Source: Candidatus Bathyarchaeota archaeon
Lineage (GTDB): Archaea > Thermoproteota > Bathyarchaeia > Bathyarchaeales > DTEX01
DNA: 24,394 nucleotides
Assembly: GCA_021158305.1 (NCBI GenBank)
Contig: JAGGUU010000016.1
Span: 1-24,394, forward strand
Direction of reading: 5' to 3'
This document shows positions 23,188-24,394 of this stretch, piece after piece. The first letter of the stretch is position 1, and each line of letters opens with the position of its first letter. The notes under the pieces are model-generated. The model made no database searches and was not told where the DNA came from. It saw only the letters and a list, made by a program, of their open reading frames with translations. The position numbers were made by a program, and so were the translations under genes.

Positions 23188-24394
23188 TTGCTCTGCCAAG
23201 ATCTAGACATACCTGAAGAAGCAAAAAAGATCCTCGCAGATTCCGGAATTCGAGAGCTCTTTCCCCCTCAGGTAGAAGCCATCAGAGCTGGAGCTTTGGA
23301 GGGAAAAAATCTTCTACTTGCAAGCCCAACAGCTTCCGGAAAGACTCTTGTCGCTGAGCTCTGCGCTGTCAAGCATATACTGGAAAGAGAAGGGAAAGTT
23401 CTTTATCTATCACCTCTAAGAGCCCTCGCAAGTGAGAAATACGCAGAATTTAAGAAGTATGAAGATCTGAGGAAGCCGGACGGGAGAAGGATTAAAGTCG
23501 GCATAAGTACAGGAGACTTCGACAGTAGCGATCCTTGGCTTGGAAAGTTCGATATAATAGTTGCAACAAATGAGAAGTGCGACTCTCTACTACGTCATAG
23601 GGCACCGTGGTTTGACGAGGTTTCACTAGTAGTTGCAGATGAGGTTCACCTATTAAATGACTTGGAGCGAGGGCCGACTCTTGAAATAGTGCTTACTCGT
23701 CTAAGACAAGTGAATCCAGAGATGCAGTTACTTGCTCTAAGTGCAACCGTGAGCAACGCGGAGGATATCGCCGAGTGGCTCGATGCGATTCCCGTGACTA
23801 CCGACTGGAGGCCTGTGAAGCTCCGGGAGGGAGTCCTGATGGACAATGAGATCCAGTTCAAGGATGGAGGATCAATGAAGATTCAGAAAAAAGTGAGCAA
23901 TCCCGTATTGAATCTGACTCTACACAGTATTGAACATGGCGGCCAAGTGCTCATATTTACATCTACTAGAAGAAGGGCTGTAAGCCTAGCTAGGAAGGCA
24001 GCGGCGAAAGTTGATGAGATTCTCTCGAAGGCATTGAAGAGAGCATTGAATCACGTTGCCGAGTCTATACTTTCCTCAACTGAAAGGACGAGAATAAGCG
24101 ACTTACTCGCAGACTTGGTGAGGTGCGGCGTCGCTTTCCATCATGCCGGGTTATCTCCGACGCATAGAAGGATAATTGAGGATGCTTTTCGCGACGGGAG
24201 AATAAAGGCTCTAACTGCAACTCCGACGCTTGCTTTTGGAGTTAATCTTCCAGCCCGGATGGTGATTATAAGTGATTACAGGCGATACGAGCCGGGATAT
24301 GGTTATTACCCAATAAGCGTCCTTGAGTATAAGCAGATGGTTGGACGGGCTGGAAGGCCTAAATACGACGAGATTGGCGAGTCTGTTTTAATCG
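23188..24394 (+). CDS. hel308: Hel308-type superfamily 2 DNA helicase, 3'-truncated by the window end
   Basis: The frame is open from 23182 to the window end, and ~402 codons of an expected ~700 are present. The only start is the TTG at 23188, 17 nt after the MCM stop. Motifs in order: Q motif ELFPPQVEAI, Walker A SPTASGKT (46-53), motif Ia PLRALASEK, the DEVH box ADEVHLL (D at 151), LSATVSN, LIFTSTRRRA, TPTLAFGVNLPARMVII and QMVGRAGRPKYD. This is the Hel308/Ski2-like set. Hel308 unwinds lagging-strand and forked DNA at stalled replication forks. Its position directly after GINS and MCM fits that task. The ribosome binding site is weak, so translation may depend on coupling to MCM. The winged-helix, ratchet and C-terminal domains lie outside the window. 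Confidence 0.94.
   Translation, partial: MLCQDLDIPEEAKKILADSGIRELFPPQVEAIRAGALEGKNLLLASPTASGKTLVAELCAVKHILEREGKVLYLSPLRALASEKYAEFKKYEDLRKPDGRRIKVGISTGDFDSSDPWLGKFDIIVATNEKCDSLLRHRAPWFDEVSLVVADEVHLLNDLERGPTLEIVLTRLRQVNPEMQLLALSATVSNAEDIAEWLDAIPVTTDWRPVKLREGVLMDNEIQFKDGGSMKIQKKVSNPVLNLTLHSIEHGGQVLIFTSTRRRAVSLARKAAAKVDEILSKALKRALNHVAESILSSTERTRISDLLADLVRCGVAFHHAGLSPTHRRIIEDAFRDGRIKALTATPTLAFGVNLPARMVIISDYRRYEPGYGYYPISVLEYKQMVGRAGRPKYDEIGESVLI

Noticed and set aside
23161..23190. Hel308 as a readthrough or fusion with MCM
   Set aside because: MCM ends at a TGA (23168-23170) and the Hel308 frame itself has a TGA at 23179-23181, so the helicase must start separately at the TTG at 23188.
1..24394. 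CRISPR array, rRNA, tRNA, insertion sequence, integrase or toxin-antitoxin pair
   Set aside because: No regularly spaced repeats, no T-arm consensus in the gaps, and no transposase, integrase or toxin motifs in any translated frame.

Overview
This window comes from an archaeal chromosome. The evidence is the gene content: an archaeal DnaG-type primase, a family B DNA polymerase, a GINS subunit followed by MCM and Hel308, ribosomal protein eL33 (L35Ae), an LSm protein, archaeal-type NMN adenylyltransferase (NadM), Tpt1/KptA, and a DUF99 protein. Many genes start with TTG or GTG, and several show a TATA-like box about 25-30 nt before the start codon or a very short leader. I cannot fix the phylum. 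eL33, an H4MPT-type C1 enzyme and this replication gene set would fit a TACK-group lineage such as Bathyarchaeia, Korarchaeia or relatives, but that is inference.

Layout. (1) 1-613: 3' part of a class V aminotransferase. (2) 668-4930, minus strand: an ArsR-like regulator followed by two half-size ABC exporters that look like an asymmetric heterodimer. (3) 5050-6024: divergent NAD(P)-dependent methylene-tetrahydromethanopterin dehydrogenase-like gene (MtdB family). (4) 6105-6841, minus: eL33 and an LSm protein. (5) 6842-9917: gene-poor accessory stretch with a probable decayed reading frame on the minus strand, an unrecognised 264-aa protein, a structured non-coding segment and a polysaccharide-deacetylase-family protein. 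(6) 9918-10932, minus: an ECF-transporter S component and a membrane-anchored DUF4430 protein behind a promoter containing a perfect 13-bp inverted repeat. (7) 11087-12264: a type IV pilin-like protein convergent with a ferredoxin with four predicted [4Fe-4S] clusters. (8) 12444-15429: a PepSY-like small protein, TrmO, KptA, NadM and ProC. (9) 15574-end: a DNA replication and repair island with PolB, DnaG, a small TOPRIM protein, DUF99, GINS, MCM and Hel308 (cut by the window end).

The most notable observation is that the family B polymerase keeps all polymerase motifs but has lost the acidic residues of all three proofreading exonuclease motifs. This is the reverse of archaeal PolB2, which has a degraded polymerase domain, and resembles the state of eukaryotic Pol alpha. 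Other points of interest are the MtdB-like gene in an archaeon, the asymmetric ABC exporter, the palindromic operator over the ECF promoter, and two non-coding segments with RNA-like structure. I found no CRISPR array, rRNA, tRNA, insertion sequence or integrase in the window.
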